Under the pieces are notes generated by a model that did no database searches, had not been told where the DNA came from, and saw only the letters and a program-made list of their open reading frames with translations. From Oceanidesulfovibrio indonesiensis (lineage in GTDB: Bacteria > Desulfobacterota > Desulfovibrionia > Desulfovibrionales > Desulfovibrionaceae): DNA of 64,000 bases. A program made the translations under genes and the position numbers. Every line of letters starts with the position of its first letter. Within the stretch, counting starts at the first letter, position 1. The stretch is from positions 124,001 to 188,000 of the forward strand of contig NZ_QMIE01000004.1 in the NCBI RefSeq assembly GCF_007625075.1. Reading direction: 5' to 3'. Shown one piece after another: positions 1-9,079 of this stretch.

Positions 1-156
1 CTGGCGTCGGAAGAACCGCTCTACTATGTGGAACGCGCCGTAACCCTTGTGGAAATGGGCGACGTGGACTCCGCATGCTACGACTTCTGGAAAGCCTGCG
101 CTTTGGGACAATGCAAACCAATCACCATGGCCCGCACCGAAGGCGTCTGCAGATGA
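1..156 (+). CDS. C-terminal end of an unknown protein (5' truncated)
   Basis: An open frame runs from the first base to a TGA at 154-156 and gives the last 51 residues of a protein that starts outside the window. Codons end mostly in G or C, as in the neighbouring genes, which favours this frame over an overlapping ATG frame at 47-262. The segment YYVERAVTLVEMGDVDSACY looks like one helical hairpin of a TPR or Sel1-type repeat, and four cysteines (two in the C-x6-C stretch CALGQC region) would suit an exported protein. No function can be assigned. A secreted or lipoprotein TPR protein is only a guess. Confidence 0.6.
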   Translation: MASEEPLYYVERAVTLVEMGDVDSACYDFWKACALGQCKPITMARTEGVCR

Positions 157-269
157 GCATGGCCGCAGGTGGGCCAACTCTGGCTTGATCCGCCCCGAAA
201 TGATTGAATCGAAGTCGCCCGAGGCGACGTTCCGGGCGGCTGAAAAAGCCCTGGCCTATTGAAGTGAAC

Positions 270-360
270 TATTACTGGGAGCAAGAAATTTTAAACTTCT
301 TGCTCCCCCGGCGAACGCCGCGAGAGCAGAATATTTTGAACCTTCTGCTCTGAAGTAATA
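270..360. repeat. Dispersed intergenic repeat, copy A (double hairpin with terminal inverted repeats)
   Basis: This element fills the middle of the 308-base gap 157-464. It starts ATTACT and ends AGTAAT, so its ends are inverted repeats. Inside are two strong hairpins: 278-307 (GGGAGCAAGAA paired with TTCTTGCTCCC) and about 322-351 (AGAGCAG paired with CTGCTCT), separated by CCGGCGAACGCCGCG. Related elements lie at 50406-50532, 52708-52806 and 61729-61855. The rest of the gap holds only an 8-bp hairpin after mgtE (413-420 with 435-442). The organisation resembles REP/BIME-type or small non-autonomous elements, but no mobility gene is present. Confidence 0.7.
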
Positions 361-464
361 ATTGCAATGCTTGATCGTTTGAACGCAATACAGCAATGAG
401 ACGTTTTTGACTGCCTGCTGAGTCGATGTTGATCCAGCAGGCGCCGGACTCCGGATGCTGTTGT

Positions 465-1907
465 TCAGCGCAACAGGAATACAGTGGCCATGCCCAGGAA
501 GATGAAGAACCCGGCCATGTCCGTAACCGTGGTGAGAAAAATGGATGATGCATGTGCTGGATCGCGGCCCAGGCGTTTGAGCACAAGCGGAATCAATGAG
601 CCGGCGACAGCGCCCAGGAGCATGTTCAATCCAAGGGCCGCACCCATGACGCGAGCAAGAACGCCGTTTCCCGTGACGAGATAGGCTGCAAGGAACACCA
701 GCATTCCGATTACCAGGCCGTTCAGCATGCCGATACGCGCCTCACGACCGACGGCAAGCAGCGCCTTTCTTTTATCCAGAGGGTCCACGGCCAACTGACG
801 GATCATGACGGCCAGGGACTGCTGGCCCGAGTTGCCGCCCTGGTTCGCGACAATCGGCATAAGCACGGCGAGCATGGCCATCTGCGCGATGGATCCCTCA
901 AAAAAACGGACCACGCTGGCGGCGAGCACGGAGTTGGCGATGTTCACCAGCAGCCAAGGCAGGCGTTTGGACACGGACTTGCGCCACGGCGTATCCACGG
1001 TCTCGTCCTGACCGGCGCCCACCATGCCAAGCATATCCTCGCTGGCCTCATCGTGCAGAATGTCCATCACATCGTCGTGCGTCACCACGCCAAGAAAGCG
1101 GCCGTCGTAGTCCAAAACAGGAAGAGCGAGGTAGTTGTAGCGGCGCAGCAGGTGCGCGACCTCTTCCTGGTCCGTGTCGAAACGCACCGAGATGACCGGA
1201 TGGTCGCCGGCCAGATCTTTGAGCAGCCGGCCAGGCTTGGACAAAAGAATGTCCCGCAGGGAAAGCACGGCTACGAGCTTGTCGTCCACGTCTACCAGGT
1301 AGGCGTAATACGGAATCTCGATGTCCTCGTCCTCGATCTCCCGACGAATGAAGGTGATGGCCTGATCCGCCGTGAGCATGGGGTCGAGGACCAGGTTGTC
1401 CGTGTTCATCACGCCGCCGGCGGTGTCCGGATCGTAGCGGTACAGATGCCAGATCTCCGCCTTGTCCTCTTTGCGGAGGCGGCGCACTATGCGTTCGCGC
1501 TGCTCGTCTTCAAGCTCGTGGAGCACGTCGGCGGCGTCGTCCGGGTACATCTGCTCCAGGATGTCCGCAGAGAGCTCGGGGTTGAGGCGGGCTATGAGTT
1601 CCGCGCGATGCGGGGTGTCCATCTCCGATATTGTCGCGGCGGCGTCTTCCGGGCTGATGGATTCGATAAGTGCCAGCTGTTGACCCAGCGTCATCTGTTC
1701 CAGATGGTCAGCGGCGTCGGCAGGATGCACCGTGTCGAAGTTGTCTGAATCGAGCACAATATACTCGGTTTCTTCAACAGGCTCTTCCTGCGGACGAGGT
1801 GCGTCGTCCACAGGATGCACCTGCTCCTCGCCGACGACTTCGGGAGAACGGGTCTTCTCGCTGGCCTGGTGCTCGATATGCTCGTCGCGGCGTTCCGTAT
1901 CGCTCAT
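465..1907 (-). CDS. mgtE: Magnesium transporter MgtE
   Basis: The 480-residue product has the full MgtE order: a long acidic N-terminal tail (to about residue 55), the superhelical MgtE N domain with its HPADAADHLEQM-type repeats, two CBS domains (about 185-310), and five transmembrane helices with the conserved stretch MPIVANQGGNSGQQSL, ending TVFLLR. MgtE is a dimeric, Mg-gated Mg2+ channel of the inner membrane; its cytoplasmic domains sense intracellular magnesium. The start has AGAGG a few bases upstream. The acidic tail is longer than usual. The gene stands alone and is divergent from nadC. Confidence 0.95.
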   Translation of the reverse strand: MSDTERRDEHIEHQASEKTRSPEVVGEEQVHPVDDAPRPQEEPVEETEYIVLDSDNFDTVHPADAADHLEQMTLGQQLALIESISPEDAAATISEMDTPHRAELIARLNPELSADILEQMYPDDAADVLHELEDEQRERIVRRLRKEDKAEIWHLYRYDPDTAGGVMNTDNLVLDPMLTADQAITFIRREIEDEDIEIPYYAYLVDVDDKLVAVLSLRDILLSKPGRLLKDLAGDHPVISVRFDTDQEEVAHLLRRYNYLALPVLDYDGRFLGVVTHDDVMDILHDEASEDMLGMVGAGQDETVDTPWRKSVSKRLPWLLVNIANSVLAASVVRFFEGSIAQMAMLAVLMPIVANQGGNSGQQSLAVMIRQLAVDPLDKRKALLAVGREARIGMLNGLVIGMLVFLAAYLVTGNGVLARVMGAALGLNMLLGAVAGSLIPLVLKRLGRDPAHASSIFLTTVTDMAGFFIFLGMATVFLLR

Positions 1908-1989
1908 GGGGAACCTCTTTCCTCAAAAAAATGGTGCGACAGCGCAGAGTTGAAAACAAACACCGCCCCGAACACCATGGAATCCCTTT

Positions 1990-2019
1990 ATAATAGACCT
2001 GATCGGCAACCCGAGTCAA
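1990..2019 (-). promoter_or_regulatory. Predicted sigma-70 promoter of mgtE
   Basis: On the minus strand TTGACT (2019-2014) is followed after 18 bases by TATTAT (1995-1990). This lies about 85 bases upstream of the mgtE start and is a good housekeeping-type match. No M-box riboswitch was recognised in the short leader. Confidence 0.6.
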
Positions 2020-2062
2020 AGTGCATCTCGACTCCAGGGTTTGGCATCGCGCCGAAAAAGAG

Positions 2063-2091
2063 TTGAAGGCAAAATGAAATAGCCGTATTTT
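2063..2091 (+). promoter_or_regulatory. Possible promoter of the nadCAB operon
   Basis: TTGAAG (2063-2068) and TATTTT (2086-2091) are 17 bases apart. Transcription would then begin only a few bases before the nadC ATG at 2102, giving a nearly leaderless message. That agrees with the absence of a visible Shine-Dalgarno sequence there. The match is modest and the call is tentative. Confidence 0.35.
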
Positions 2092-2101
2092 CGTCCACCA
2101 T

Positions 2102-2995
2102 ATGTCCGCTTCATCTGTTCCCGATTTCGACTCGTTTTTCACAGGTCCTGCCCGCGAGTATCTCCTGCGCGCCATCGATCTGGCTCTCGAGGAAGACGGC
2201 GAAGACCTTACCAGCCGAGCACTCTTCCATATGGAGCGATTTTCCGCCGTGGTGGTGGCTAAGGAGTCGTGCGCTATTGCCGGCCTGCCCATCGTGCCTA
2301 TGGTATTGGTACGCGCCGCGGCACGCGCAAAAATCGAGAATCCCTGGACCCTGGACATGCTGGTCCGCGATGGCGACGTCGTGCAGGCCGGAACCGAGAT
2401 ATTCCGACTGGATGGACCAGCTCTGCTGTTGCTCACTGCTGAGCGTGTGATTCTCAATTTTCTGTGCCATTTGAGCGGCATAGCCACGCTCACACGGCGC
2501 TATGTGGACGTGCTCGCAGGCACCGGCGTCACACTTCTCGACACGCGCAAGACGCTGCCGGGCCTGCGTTATCCGGAAAAATATGCGACCGCTGTGGGCG
2601 GCGCGAAAAATCATCGCAAAAATCTGTCGGAAATGATCATGCTCAAGGATAATCACATAGACCGCGCCGGAAACATCACCGCAGCGGTAGCCGCGGTGCG
2701 CGGGGCGTACGCCCCCTGCCCGCCCATAGAGGCCGAGTGCCGAAACCTGGACGAAGTGCGGGAGGCTGTGGCGTCCGCCGTGGACCGCATCATGCTGGAC
2801 AATATGGACCACGAAGCGATCCGCGAAGCGCTCAGGCTCATCCCCGGAACCATCGAAACCGAGCTTTCCGGCGGCGTGGACCTCGGCACACTCGCCGACC
2901 TCGCCGCGCTGGGGCCGCAATTCATCTCCGTGGGACGGCTCACCCATTCCGCCCCATATGCCGACCTTTCCATGCGCATGGGGAGGCCTGCATGA
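2102..2995 (+). CDS. nadC: Nicotinate-nucleotide pyrophosphorylase (quinolinate phosphoribosyltransferase)
   Basis: Converts quinolinate and PRPP to nicotinate mononucleotide, CO2 and PPi in de novo NAD synthesis, in the cytosol. The 297-residue length is normal. Family signatures are visible: the PRPP/quinolinate-binding stretch DTRKTLPGLR (about 140-150), the KDNH motif (about 183-186), IEAEC and IMLDNM further on, and the C-terminal ELSGGV and ISVGRLTHS stretches. It is the first gene of nadC-nadA-nadB. Its stop overlaps the nadA start as ATGA, indicating translational coupling. No clear ribosome-binding site precedes its ATG. Confidence 0.95.
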   Translation: MSASSVPDFDSFFTGPAREYLLRAIDLALEEDGEDLTSRALFHMERFSAVVVAKESCAIAGLPIVPMVLVRAAARAKIENPWTLDMLVRDGDVVQAGTEIFRLDGPALLLLTAERVILNFLCHLSGIATLTRRYVDVLAGTGVTLLDTRKTLPGLRYPEKYATAVGGAKNHRKNLSEMIMLKDNHIDRAGNITAAVAAVRGAYAPCPPIEAECRNLDEVREAVASAVDRIMLDNMDHEAIREALRLIPGTIETELSGGVDLGTLADLAALGPQFISVGRLTHSAPYADLSMRMGRPA

Positions 2996-4050
2996 GCAAC
3001 GCAACCCAACGCATTCAGGACGCGAAGAACACACTGGGATCGGACCTCGTCATCCTTGGCCATCACTACCAGCACGACAGCGTCATCCAGCACTGCGACC
3101 TGACCGGCGACTCCCTGGAACTGGCCCGGAACGTGGCCGGCCTTTCCTCCCGCTACATCGTTTTCTGCGGCGTCATCTTTATGGGCGAATCCGCCGCACT
3201 GCTCGTGGACAAGAATCAACAGGTCTTCATGCCGGACCTGGACGCCTCGTGCATCATGTCCGACATGGCGCCGGACCCGGTGGTCTACAATGTGCTGGAA
3301 CAGCTCAAAAAGTCAGGCAAAAAGGTCGTCCCGCTCACTTACGTCAACTCCTCGGCCGCGGTGAAAGCCGTGGTCGGCGCCGAGGACGGCGCCTCCTGCA
3401 CCTCGGCCAACGCGGGGACCATGCTGCAATGGTGCCTGGACCGCGGGGATTCCGTGCTCTTTCTGCCGGACAAGAATCTCGCCCTCAACACCGCGGACGT
3501 CCTCGGTATTCCGGATGCGGAACGCCGCGTCATCGACATCACCCGTGGCGGCAGGAACATCGATCCGAACGTGGCGCTCGGCGCGAAGCTGCTCATCTGG
3601 CCTGGCTGCTGCGCCATCCACTCCATCCGCATGAAGGTCAGCCACATCGAGCAGGCCCGAGCCGCGCACCCGGACTGCACCATCATCGTGCACCCGGAAT
3701 GCTCTCCCGAAGTGGTGCAGGCCGCGGACGTCTCCGGCTCCACCTCCAAAATCATAAAGTACTGCGAAGAAGCCCCTGCCGGCGCAACCATATACATCGG
3801 CACGGAGATCAACCTTGTGGAACGGCTCATGAAGCGCTTTGCAGGCGAAAAAACCATCATACCCCTGCAGCGCTCCGCCTGTAAGAACATGGCCAAGAAC
3901 ACCGAGGACAAGCTCGCCTTTCTGCTCGAAGATCTCGTGCAGGCTCACAGGAGCGGCACGCCGCCCAAGGCCGAACCAGTGACCGTGGACGACGAAACAG
4001 CCGCCAACGCCAGGCTGTGCCTGGAACGTATGCTTGAGGCCTGCTCATGA
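2992..4050 (+). CDS. nadA: Quinolinate synthase NadA
   Basis: Condenses iminoaspartate (from NadB) with dihydroxyacetone phosphate to quinolinate using an oxygen-sensitive [4Fe-4S] cluster. The ATG at 2992 overlaps the nadC stop and has GGGAGG just upstream; the open frame extends further 5' but that part is not coding. The 352-residue product begins SNATQRIQDAKNTLGSDLVI and contains ILGHHYQ, GDSLELA, SCTSANAGT, HPECSPEV and, near the end, SACKNMAKNTEDKL. The three cysteines expected to hold the cluster are best placed in DASCIMSD, HPECSPE and SACKNM. The stop overlaps nadB as ATGA. Confidence 0.94.
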   Translation: MSNATQRIQDAKNTLGSDLVILGHHYQHDSVIQHCDLTGDSLELARNVAGLSSRYIVFCGVIFMGESAALLVDKNQQVFMPDLDASCIMSDMAPDPVVYNVLEQLKKSGKKVVPLTYVNSSAAVKAVVGAEDGASCTSANAGTMLQWCLDRGDSVLFLPDKNLALNTADVLGIPDAERRVIDITRGGRNIDPNVALGAKLLIWPGCCAIHSIRMKVSHIEQARAAHPDCTIIVHPECSPEVVQAADVSGSTSKIIKYCEEAPAGATIYIGTEINLVERLMKRFAGEKTIIPLQRSACKNMAKNTEDKLAFLLEDLVQAHRSGTPPKAEPVTVDDETAANARLCLERMLEACS

Positions 4051-5651
4051 GTGAAACGCGTCTCACCACCCAGGTTCTGGTCATCGGCTCAGGCATTGCC
4101 GGTTGCTCCACTGCACTGACCCTGGCCGATGAAGGGTTCGAGGTCACCCTGCTTTCCTCCGGTCCCTCCATGGACACGGGCAACACCGCCCTGGCCCAGG
4201 GCGGCATCGTCTTCCACGGACCGAACGAGGACCCGCGGCTGCTCGAACATGATATCAAACGCGCCGGCCATGAATACAATTATGCACGCGCTGTGCGCTA
4301 CATGTGCCGCAAAGGTCCGCAGGCCGTGCAGGAACTGCTGGTTGACAAGCTCGCCATCCCCTTTGCCCGCAGCAACGATCCCAGCTCCTGCGAATGGGAC
4401 CTGCGGCTGGAAGGCGGTCACCAGGAGCACCGTATCCTCTATTGTGCGGATTTCACCGGCCGCGCCATCATGGACGGCCTCATGGAGGCGGTGAACAAAT
4501 CGCCATCGATCCGCGTGCTCACAAACCGCAGCGCCATCGACCTGCTTACCAGCCACCACCACCCGAAAAAACTGGAATTCAAGTACCACCTTACCAACCA
4601 GTGCGTGGGCGCGTACATCATCAACGAGGAAACCTCCAACGTGGAGACCATCCTCGCGGACTATACGGTCATCGCCACCGGCGGCGTGGGCCAGGTATTT
4701 CTGCACACCACGAACACCGCCACCTCCACCGGCTCCGGCCTCACCATGGCCTACCGCGCCGGCGCGTGGTGCATGAACGCCGAGTTCGTGCAGTTCCATC
4801 CCACGGCCCTCTACCACCGCGCCGATCGACGATTCCTTATCTCCGAGGCCATGCGGGGCGACGGCGCCCGCCTCGTGGACTCCTCGGGCACGCCCTTCAT
4901 GGATCGCTACGACCCGCGCGCAGATCTCGCCCCGCGCGATATCGTGACCCGCGCGATCATGGAGGAAATGCTCAGCACCGGCGAGCCTTGCGTATTCCTG
5001 GACGCAGCCAAATACGCCAAGCCCCACAGCGGCGACCTGAAAACCGCCTATCCTACCATTGCCAGGCAGTGCGCCAAGATCGGCGTGGATATTGAAAAGG
5101 ACCCCATTCCCGTGGTTCCGGCCGCCCACTATTTCATTGGCGGCGTGCTCTGCGACATCCACGGACGCACAACTCTGGAACGGCTCTACGCCGTGGGCGA
5201 GACCGCCTGCACCGGCGTGCACGGCGCCAACCGTCTGGCCTCGACATCCTTGCTGGAGGGACTGCTCTGGGGCCGCTCCGCCGGGGCGGACATCGCACGC
5301 AAGCTCTCGGCGCGCAAGGTCGTGCCTCGCAAGCTCAAGGACTCCATCCCGGACTGGCACCATCTGGGCGAAGTGAAGAACGAGGACCCGGCACTGGTTG
5401 CTCAGGATTGGTCCACCATCCGCCACACCATGTGGAACTACGTGGGCATCATGCGCAGCACACCGCGCCTGGCCCGCGCCGCGGACGACATCCGCAATCT
5501 CTACCGCCACCTGCTGGACTTCTACAAGCGCACGCCGCTTTCGCAGAACCTCGTCTCGCTCTTCCACGGCTGCCACACGGCGTACATCATCACAATGGCC
5601 GCCCATCGCAACAAGCAGTCCATCGGCACGCACCACCGGGTGGACGAGTAG
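4047..5651 (+). CDS. nadB: L-aspartate oxidase
   Basis: FAD enzyme oxidising L-aspartate to iminoaspartate, the substrate passed to NadA. In an anaerobe fumarate would be the likely electron acceptor (family knowledge, not shown here). The 534-residue product has an N-terminal Rossmann motif VIGSGIAGCSTAL, the AQGGI segment, the succinate dehydrogenase/fumarate reductase-type active region with EFVQFHPTAL and RGDGARL, and the C-terminal FAD signature GVHGANRLASTSLLEGL. It is the third gene of the nad operon and starts by ATGA overlap with nadA. Confidence 0.95.
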   Translation: MSETRLTTQVLVIGSGIAGCSTALTLADEGFEVTLLSSGPSMDTGNTALAQGGIVFHGPNEDPRLLEHDIKRAGHEYNYARAVRYMCRKGPQAVQELLVDKLAIPFARSNDPSSCEWDLRLEGGHQEHRILYCADFTGRAIMDGLMEAVNKSPSIRVLTNRSAIDLLTSHHHPKKLEFKYHLTNQCVGAYIINEETSNVETILADYTVIATGGVGQVFLHTTNTATSTGSGLTMAYRAGAWCMNAEFVQFHPTALYHRADRRFLISEAMRGDGARLVDSSGTPFMDRYDPRADLAPRDIVTRAIMEEMLSTGEPCVFLDAAKYAKPHSGDLKTAYPTIARQCAKIGVDIEKDPIPVVPAAHYFIGGVLCDIHGRTTLERLYAVGETACTGVHGANRLASTSLLEGLLWGRSAGADIARKLSARKVVPRKLKDSIPDWHHLGEVKNEDPALVAQDWSTIRHTMWNYVGIMRSTPRLARAADDIRNLYRHLLDFYKRTPLSQNLVSLFHGCHTAYIITMAAHRNKQSIGTHHRVDE

Positions 5652-5678
5652 GAAAAGACACCGGAGTAAATTGTTGAA

Positions 5679-5695
5679 AAGGGGCGTTGCCCCTT
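5679..5695 (+). repeat. GGGGC-GTT-GCCCC hairpin after the nad operon
   Basis: AAGGGGC and GCCCCTT form a perfect 7-bp stem with a 3-base loop, just after nadB. No U-tract follows, so it is not a standard intrinsic terminator. The following text (CCCTCGTGGGAGCC, then CCAGGGGGACC) looks like a decayed intergenic repeat of the kind common in Desulfovibrio genomes; GGGGCCTGCGCCCC near 46400 is a faint echo. Confidence 0.4.
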
Positions 5696-5780
5696 CGCCC
5701 CTCGTGGGAGCCTTCTTTGAGTGCCCCTGACCAGGGGGACCGAGAATCAATGATCCCCGGAACGCCGGAGGCGAAAAAGA

Positions 5781-6056
5781 CTATCTCCTCTCCCGCCGCG
5801 ACAGCCGCCTGTCCGCAAACCGCGTTACCGCAAAGAAAGTGACGCCGCCGCCCACCAGAATGAACAGCAGGCCGGGAAAACCGAGCCAACTTCTGGTCTC
5901 CACCAGCAGGGACACGCCGTAAAGCACGAACACGGCGAATATCACCCAGCAGACGAAGGCCGCGAGCCCGATGAATATGGATAGGGTCTTCTTTGTGACG
6001 GGAACCCGATAGTCGTCGCCATGGGTCGGTGGATCATTCAGATTTTTCGTGTCCAT
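5781..6056 (-). CDS. Small two-helix membrane protein of unknown function
   Basis: I do not recognise this 91-residue protein. It has a polar N-terminus (about 25 residues), two hydrophobic helices (about 27-50 and 58-80, the second rich in glycine) and an arginine-rich tail ending RRLSRRERR, which predicts an inner-membrane protein with a cytoplasmic C-terminus. The ATG at 6056 is preferred because the frame further upstream lacks membrane-protein or family character. The ribosome-binding site is poor, so the start is uncertain. It lies downstream of secF on the same strand, but a strong terminator sits between them. Confidence 0.5.
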   Translation of the reverse strand: MDTKNLNDPPTHGDDYRVPVTKKTLSIFIGLAAFVCWVIFAVFVLYGVSLLVETRSWLGFPGLLFILVGGGVTFFAVTRFADRRLSRRERR

Positions 6057-6166
6057 GAGTTCGTCTATGGCACGCCGCCCAGCCCTGGTCAATGACAATG
6101 CCTGGGCGGCCTGCCCGTTCCCTGCCAGTGCGAGACGCCAGTCTGAGATTCTAGATGCCAGCCATG

Positions 6167-6199
6167 GAAAAAGGCCGTCCGGAATCACCGGACGGCCTT
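6167..6199 (-). terminator. Intrinsic terminator of yajC-secD-secF
   Basis: AAGGCCGTCCGG (6171-6182) pairs perfectly with CCGGACGGCCTT (6188-6199) around a 5-base loop. On the minus strand the stem is followed by a T-rich run. It lies 27 bases past the secF stop. Confidence 0.85.
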
Positions 6200-6225
6200 A
6201 GTGTCTTGGTTCAGAATCAACCGGG

Positions 6226-7299
6226 TCACGCTTCGGCCGGAGCTGGTGCGTTAGGCTCCTCCTCCTGCGGCTGGAACACCAGCAGGATGGGCGAGGCCAC
6301 GAAAATGGAGGAGTATGTACCCACGCCGATGCCGATGAGCAGAGCCAGGGCGAAGTCGTGGATCACGCCGCCGCCGAATATGAACAGCGACGCCACCACG
6401 AGCAGCGTGGTGCCGGAGGTGAGCACGGTGCGCGACAGAGTCTGGTTGATGGATCTGTTGATCACTTCGCCGAAATCCTTTGAAATGCGGTTGCGCAAAT
6501 TCTCCCGGATTCGGTCGAAGACGATGATCGTGTCGTTGAGCGAGTAGCCTATAATCGTTAGGAGCGCGGCCACGATGGTGAGGTCGAACTCCTTGTTGAG
6601 CAACGAGAATATGCCGACCGTTATGAACACGTCGTGGACCAGGGCGACGACGGCGCCCAGGGCGTAGTTCAGCTTGAGACGCCAGCACAGGCCCAGGGCT
6701 ACGAGAAGTGCTATGATCGTGAGAAAGCCGGTGTCGATGCCGATGAGCCCGAGCAGGTACATGGCGCCGGACAGAGAAGCGGCCATGATGCCCGCCGCCC
6801 ACCAACGTTGCTCGAACCGGCCAGAGATGTAGATGGCGATGAGCAGCACGGCGTAGAACATGGCTTCCAAAGCTTTCTGACGCAGGTCCGCGCCCACCTT
6901 TGGGCCGACCATCTCCACCCGCTGGATCTCGTGGCCGGCTTCGGCCATGGCCTCTGCCAGGACTGCATCTATCTCCTGGCGCAACACGTCGGTTTCAATG
7001 TCGCTCTGCACCAGGCGCATCAGATACTCGTTGTCGCCCTCCATGCCGAAGCGCTGCACCGTCATGCCCTCGTGACCGATGGTTTCGAGGGCATCGCGCA
7101 GATCGGGAAGCTCGATCTCGTTCTGGAACTTGAGCTGCACGTTGATGCCGCCGGCAAAGTCGATGCCGTAGGAGGGACCGCCCTTGACGACAAGGGACCC
7201 GATGCCCAGCACGAGGAGCGCGGCCGAGATGAGGAAGGCGACCTTGCGGTAGCCGATGAAGTTCACGTTCGGTACTTTTTTGAGGATATTCAAGCCCAT
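6226..7299 (-). CDS. secF: Protein translocase subunit SecF
   Basis: Inner-membrane RND-like partner of SecD that uses proton motive force to help pull exported proteins through SecYEG. The 357-residue product has an N-terminal helix, a first periplasmic domain with [13 protein letters not shown], and a five-helix C-terminal block with the family stretch [19 protein letters not shown] (about 255-275), followed by [12 protein letters not shown]. The length is at the upper end for SecF. It follows secD by 22 bases in the yajC-secD-secF order. Confidence 0.95.
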   Translation of the reverse strand: MGLNILKKVPNVNFIGYRKVAFLISAALLVLGIGSLVVKGGPSYGIDFAGGINVQLKFQNEIELPDLRDALETIGHEGMTVQRFGMEGDNEYLMRLVQSDIETDVLRQEIDAVLAEAMAEAGHEIQRVEMVGPKVGADLRQKALEAMFYAVLLIAIYISGRFEQRWWAAGIMAASLSGAMYLLGLIGIDTGFLTIIALLVALGLCWRLKLNYALGAVVALVHDVFITVGIFSLLNKEFDLTIVAALLTIIGYSLNDTIIVFDRIRENLRNRISKDFGEVINRSINQTLSRTVLTSGTTLLVVASLFIFGGGVIHDFALALLIGIGVGTYSSIFVASPILLVFQPQEEEPNAPAPAEA

Positions 7300-7321
7300 G
7301 GATCAGCTCCAGGAATTTCGC

Positions 7322-8926
7322 TTAGATGGAGAGCCCCGCCTTGGCCGGCCGCTTGGCCACCCAGAGGTCGAAGAAGATGCGCGAGACAAAGATCGCCGTG
7401 AACATGGACGCCAGGATACCGAGCGTCAGCGTGACGGCGAAGCCGCGGATGGGCCCTGTGCCGAACTGGTAGAGGATGATAGCCGCGATGATCGTGGTCA
7501 CGTTCGCATCGAGAATGGTGAGCGTGGCGCGGGAATACCCCATATCCACCGCAGCGCGGGGAGTGAGGCCGTTGCGCAGTTCCTCGCGGATGCGTTCGTA
7601 GATCAGCACGTTGGCGTCAACGGCCATACCGAGCGTGAGGATGATGCCCGCGATGCCCGGCAGGGTCAATGTGGCGCCGAATCCGGCCAGACCTGCCATG
7701 ACCAGGAAGATGTTGAGAGCGAGCACCGTATCGGCCACTACGCCGGCAAAGCCGTAGTAGACGACCATGAATATGATGACGATGACGCCGCCGATGAGCG
7801 CGGCGTTGATGCCCTGATCGATGGACTCCTGACCGAGGGACGGCCCGACGGAACGCTCCTGCAGAATGTTCACCGGAGCAGGCAGCGCGCCGGCGCGGAG
7901 CACGATGGCCAGGTCGTGGGCTTCCTCCATGGTGAAGGAGCCGGTGATGGACGCGCGACCGCCGGAGATGCGCTCCTGAATGACAGGTGCTGAATAGACC
8001 TTGCCGTCCAGCACGATGGCCATGCGCTCCTTCACGTGTTCGCTGGTAAGACGCTCGAACAGCCGCGCCCCGCGACTATTGAAGGTGATCATGACGTACG
8101 GCTGGTTGTAGGAATCGAACGAGGTGCTCGCGTTGGTGATATATTCGCCTGTGAGCACGGCGTCGCGCTCCAGCACGATGGGCGTTTCGGTATAGGAGCC
8201 GTCCGGGTTGCGGTTCAGCATGGTGGAAAGCTCGGAGCCGGGGGGCAGTATGCCCTGCCTGGCTTTCTCTATGTCCGCCTCCTCGTTTACCATCTTGAAC
8301 TCGAGATGCGCGGTGCGGCCAAGAATCTCGATGGCGCGTTCCTGTTCGGCCAGGCCCGGAAGCTGTACCTGAATGCGATAATCCTCGCGCTGCTTGCGGA
8401 TGTCCGGCTCGGCCACGCCGAACTGGTCGATGCGGTTGCGAATTGTCTTCACAGCCTGGTCCAGCGTGAGATCCGCCAGATATTTCTTGTACGCCGGAGT
8501 CATGGACAACGCGTAGCGTATCTGACCGTCATCCAGCGTGGAGCGGGACTCGACCTGGAAATGTTCGAAGTCTTCGGCGAGGATCTTCTCCAGCGTCTCC
8601 CGGGCGTCGGCCTTGGGCAGCACGAACTGAAGCGTGTTGTCCTGGGTAACGGTGGGGCGGAGGATGAAAACGCCCTCGTCCCTGGCTATGTCGCGCAGAT
8701 CGCGTCCGGCCTGGGACATGTTGTTCTCAATCGCCTTGTCGATGTCCACTCCAAGGGTGAGGTGCATGCCGCCCTGAAGATCGAGGCCGAGATTGACTTT
8801 GGCGTCGGGCAGGAATCTGCCAAGAGAGGAGTCCCGTACTGCCGTGAAGCTGGGCAGCACATAGAGAAGCCCGATGAATGTGACGAAAAGAGTGATGCCG
8901 ATGCGCAGGCGGAGATTGCCGCTCAT
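7322..8926 (-). CDS. secD: Protein translocase subunit SecD
   Basis: Forms SecDF with SecF. The ATG at 8926 is chosen because it has AGGA at good spacing and opens directly into the expected N-terminal helix (SGNLRLRIGITLFV); upstream in-frame starts add about 46 residues with no SecD character. The 534-residue product shows LGLDLQGGMHLTL, the periplasmic P1 domain, AGALPAPV, and the six-helix membrane block with GMAVDANVLIYERIREELR and ending FVSRIFFDLW. secF follows 22 bases downstream and yajC precedes. Confidence 0.95.
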   Translation of the reverse strand: MSGNLRLRIGITLFVTFIGLLYVLPSFTAVRDSSLGRFLPDAKVNLGLDLQGGMHLTLGVDIDKAIENNMSQAGRDLRDIARDEGVFILRPTVTQDNTLQFVLPKADARETLEKILAEDFEHFQVESRSTLDDGQIRYALSMTPAYKKYLADLTLDQAVKTIRNRIDQFGVAEPDIRKQREDYRIQVQLPGLAEQERAIEILGRTAHLEFKMVNEEADIEKARQGILPPGSELSTMLNRNPDGSYTETPIVLERDAVLTGEYITNASTSFDSYNQPYVMITFNSRGARLFERLTSEHVKERMAIVLDGKVYSAPVIQERISGGRASITGSFTMEEAHDLAIVLRAGALPAPVNILQERSVGPSLGQESIDQGINAALIGGVIVIIFMVVYYGFAGVVADTVLALNIFLVMAGLAGFGATLTLPGIAGIILTLGMAVDANVLIYERIREELRNGLTPRAAVDMGYSRATLTILDANVTTIIAAIILYQFGTGPIRGFAVTLTLGILASMFTAIFVSRIFFDLWVAKRPAKAGLSI

Positions 8927-9079
8927 GTGTCGATCCTGGTTCGCGGTCGGTGTGTATACATAATCGGATGGCTCGGCAGCCCTACCGATGAACAAGCGGA
9001 CGACAGGAAGCGCCCGGATTGCAACGCTTCCCGTCAGTCCGAAGAAACGAATGAAGACGCGCAAAGCGTCTTAGCGTCG

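Noticed and set aside
47..262. ATG-started 71-codon frame at the left end
   Set aside because: It overlaps a frame-1 open reading frame with much better codon use, which runs in from outside the window.
1908..2000. M-box magnesium riboswitch ahead of mgtE
   Set aside because: The leader between the predicted promoter and the start is too short and lacks the M-box core.
4089..5750. A 553-codon antisense frame over nadB
   Set aside because: Opposite a gene with clear motifs and operon context; composition typical of a shadow frame.
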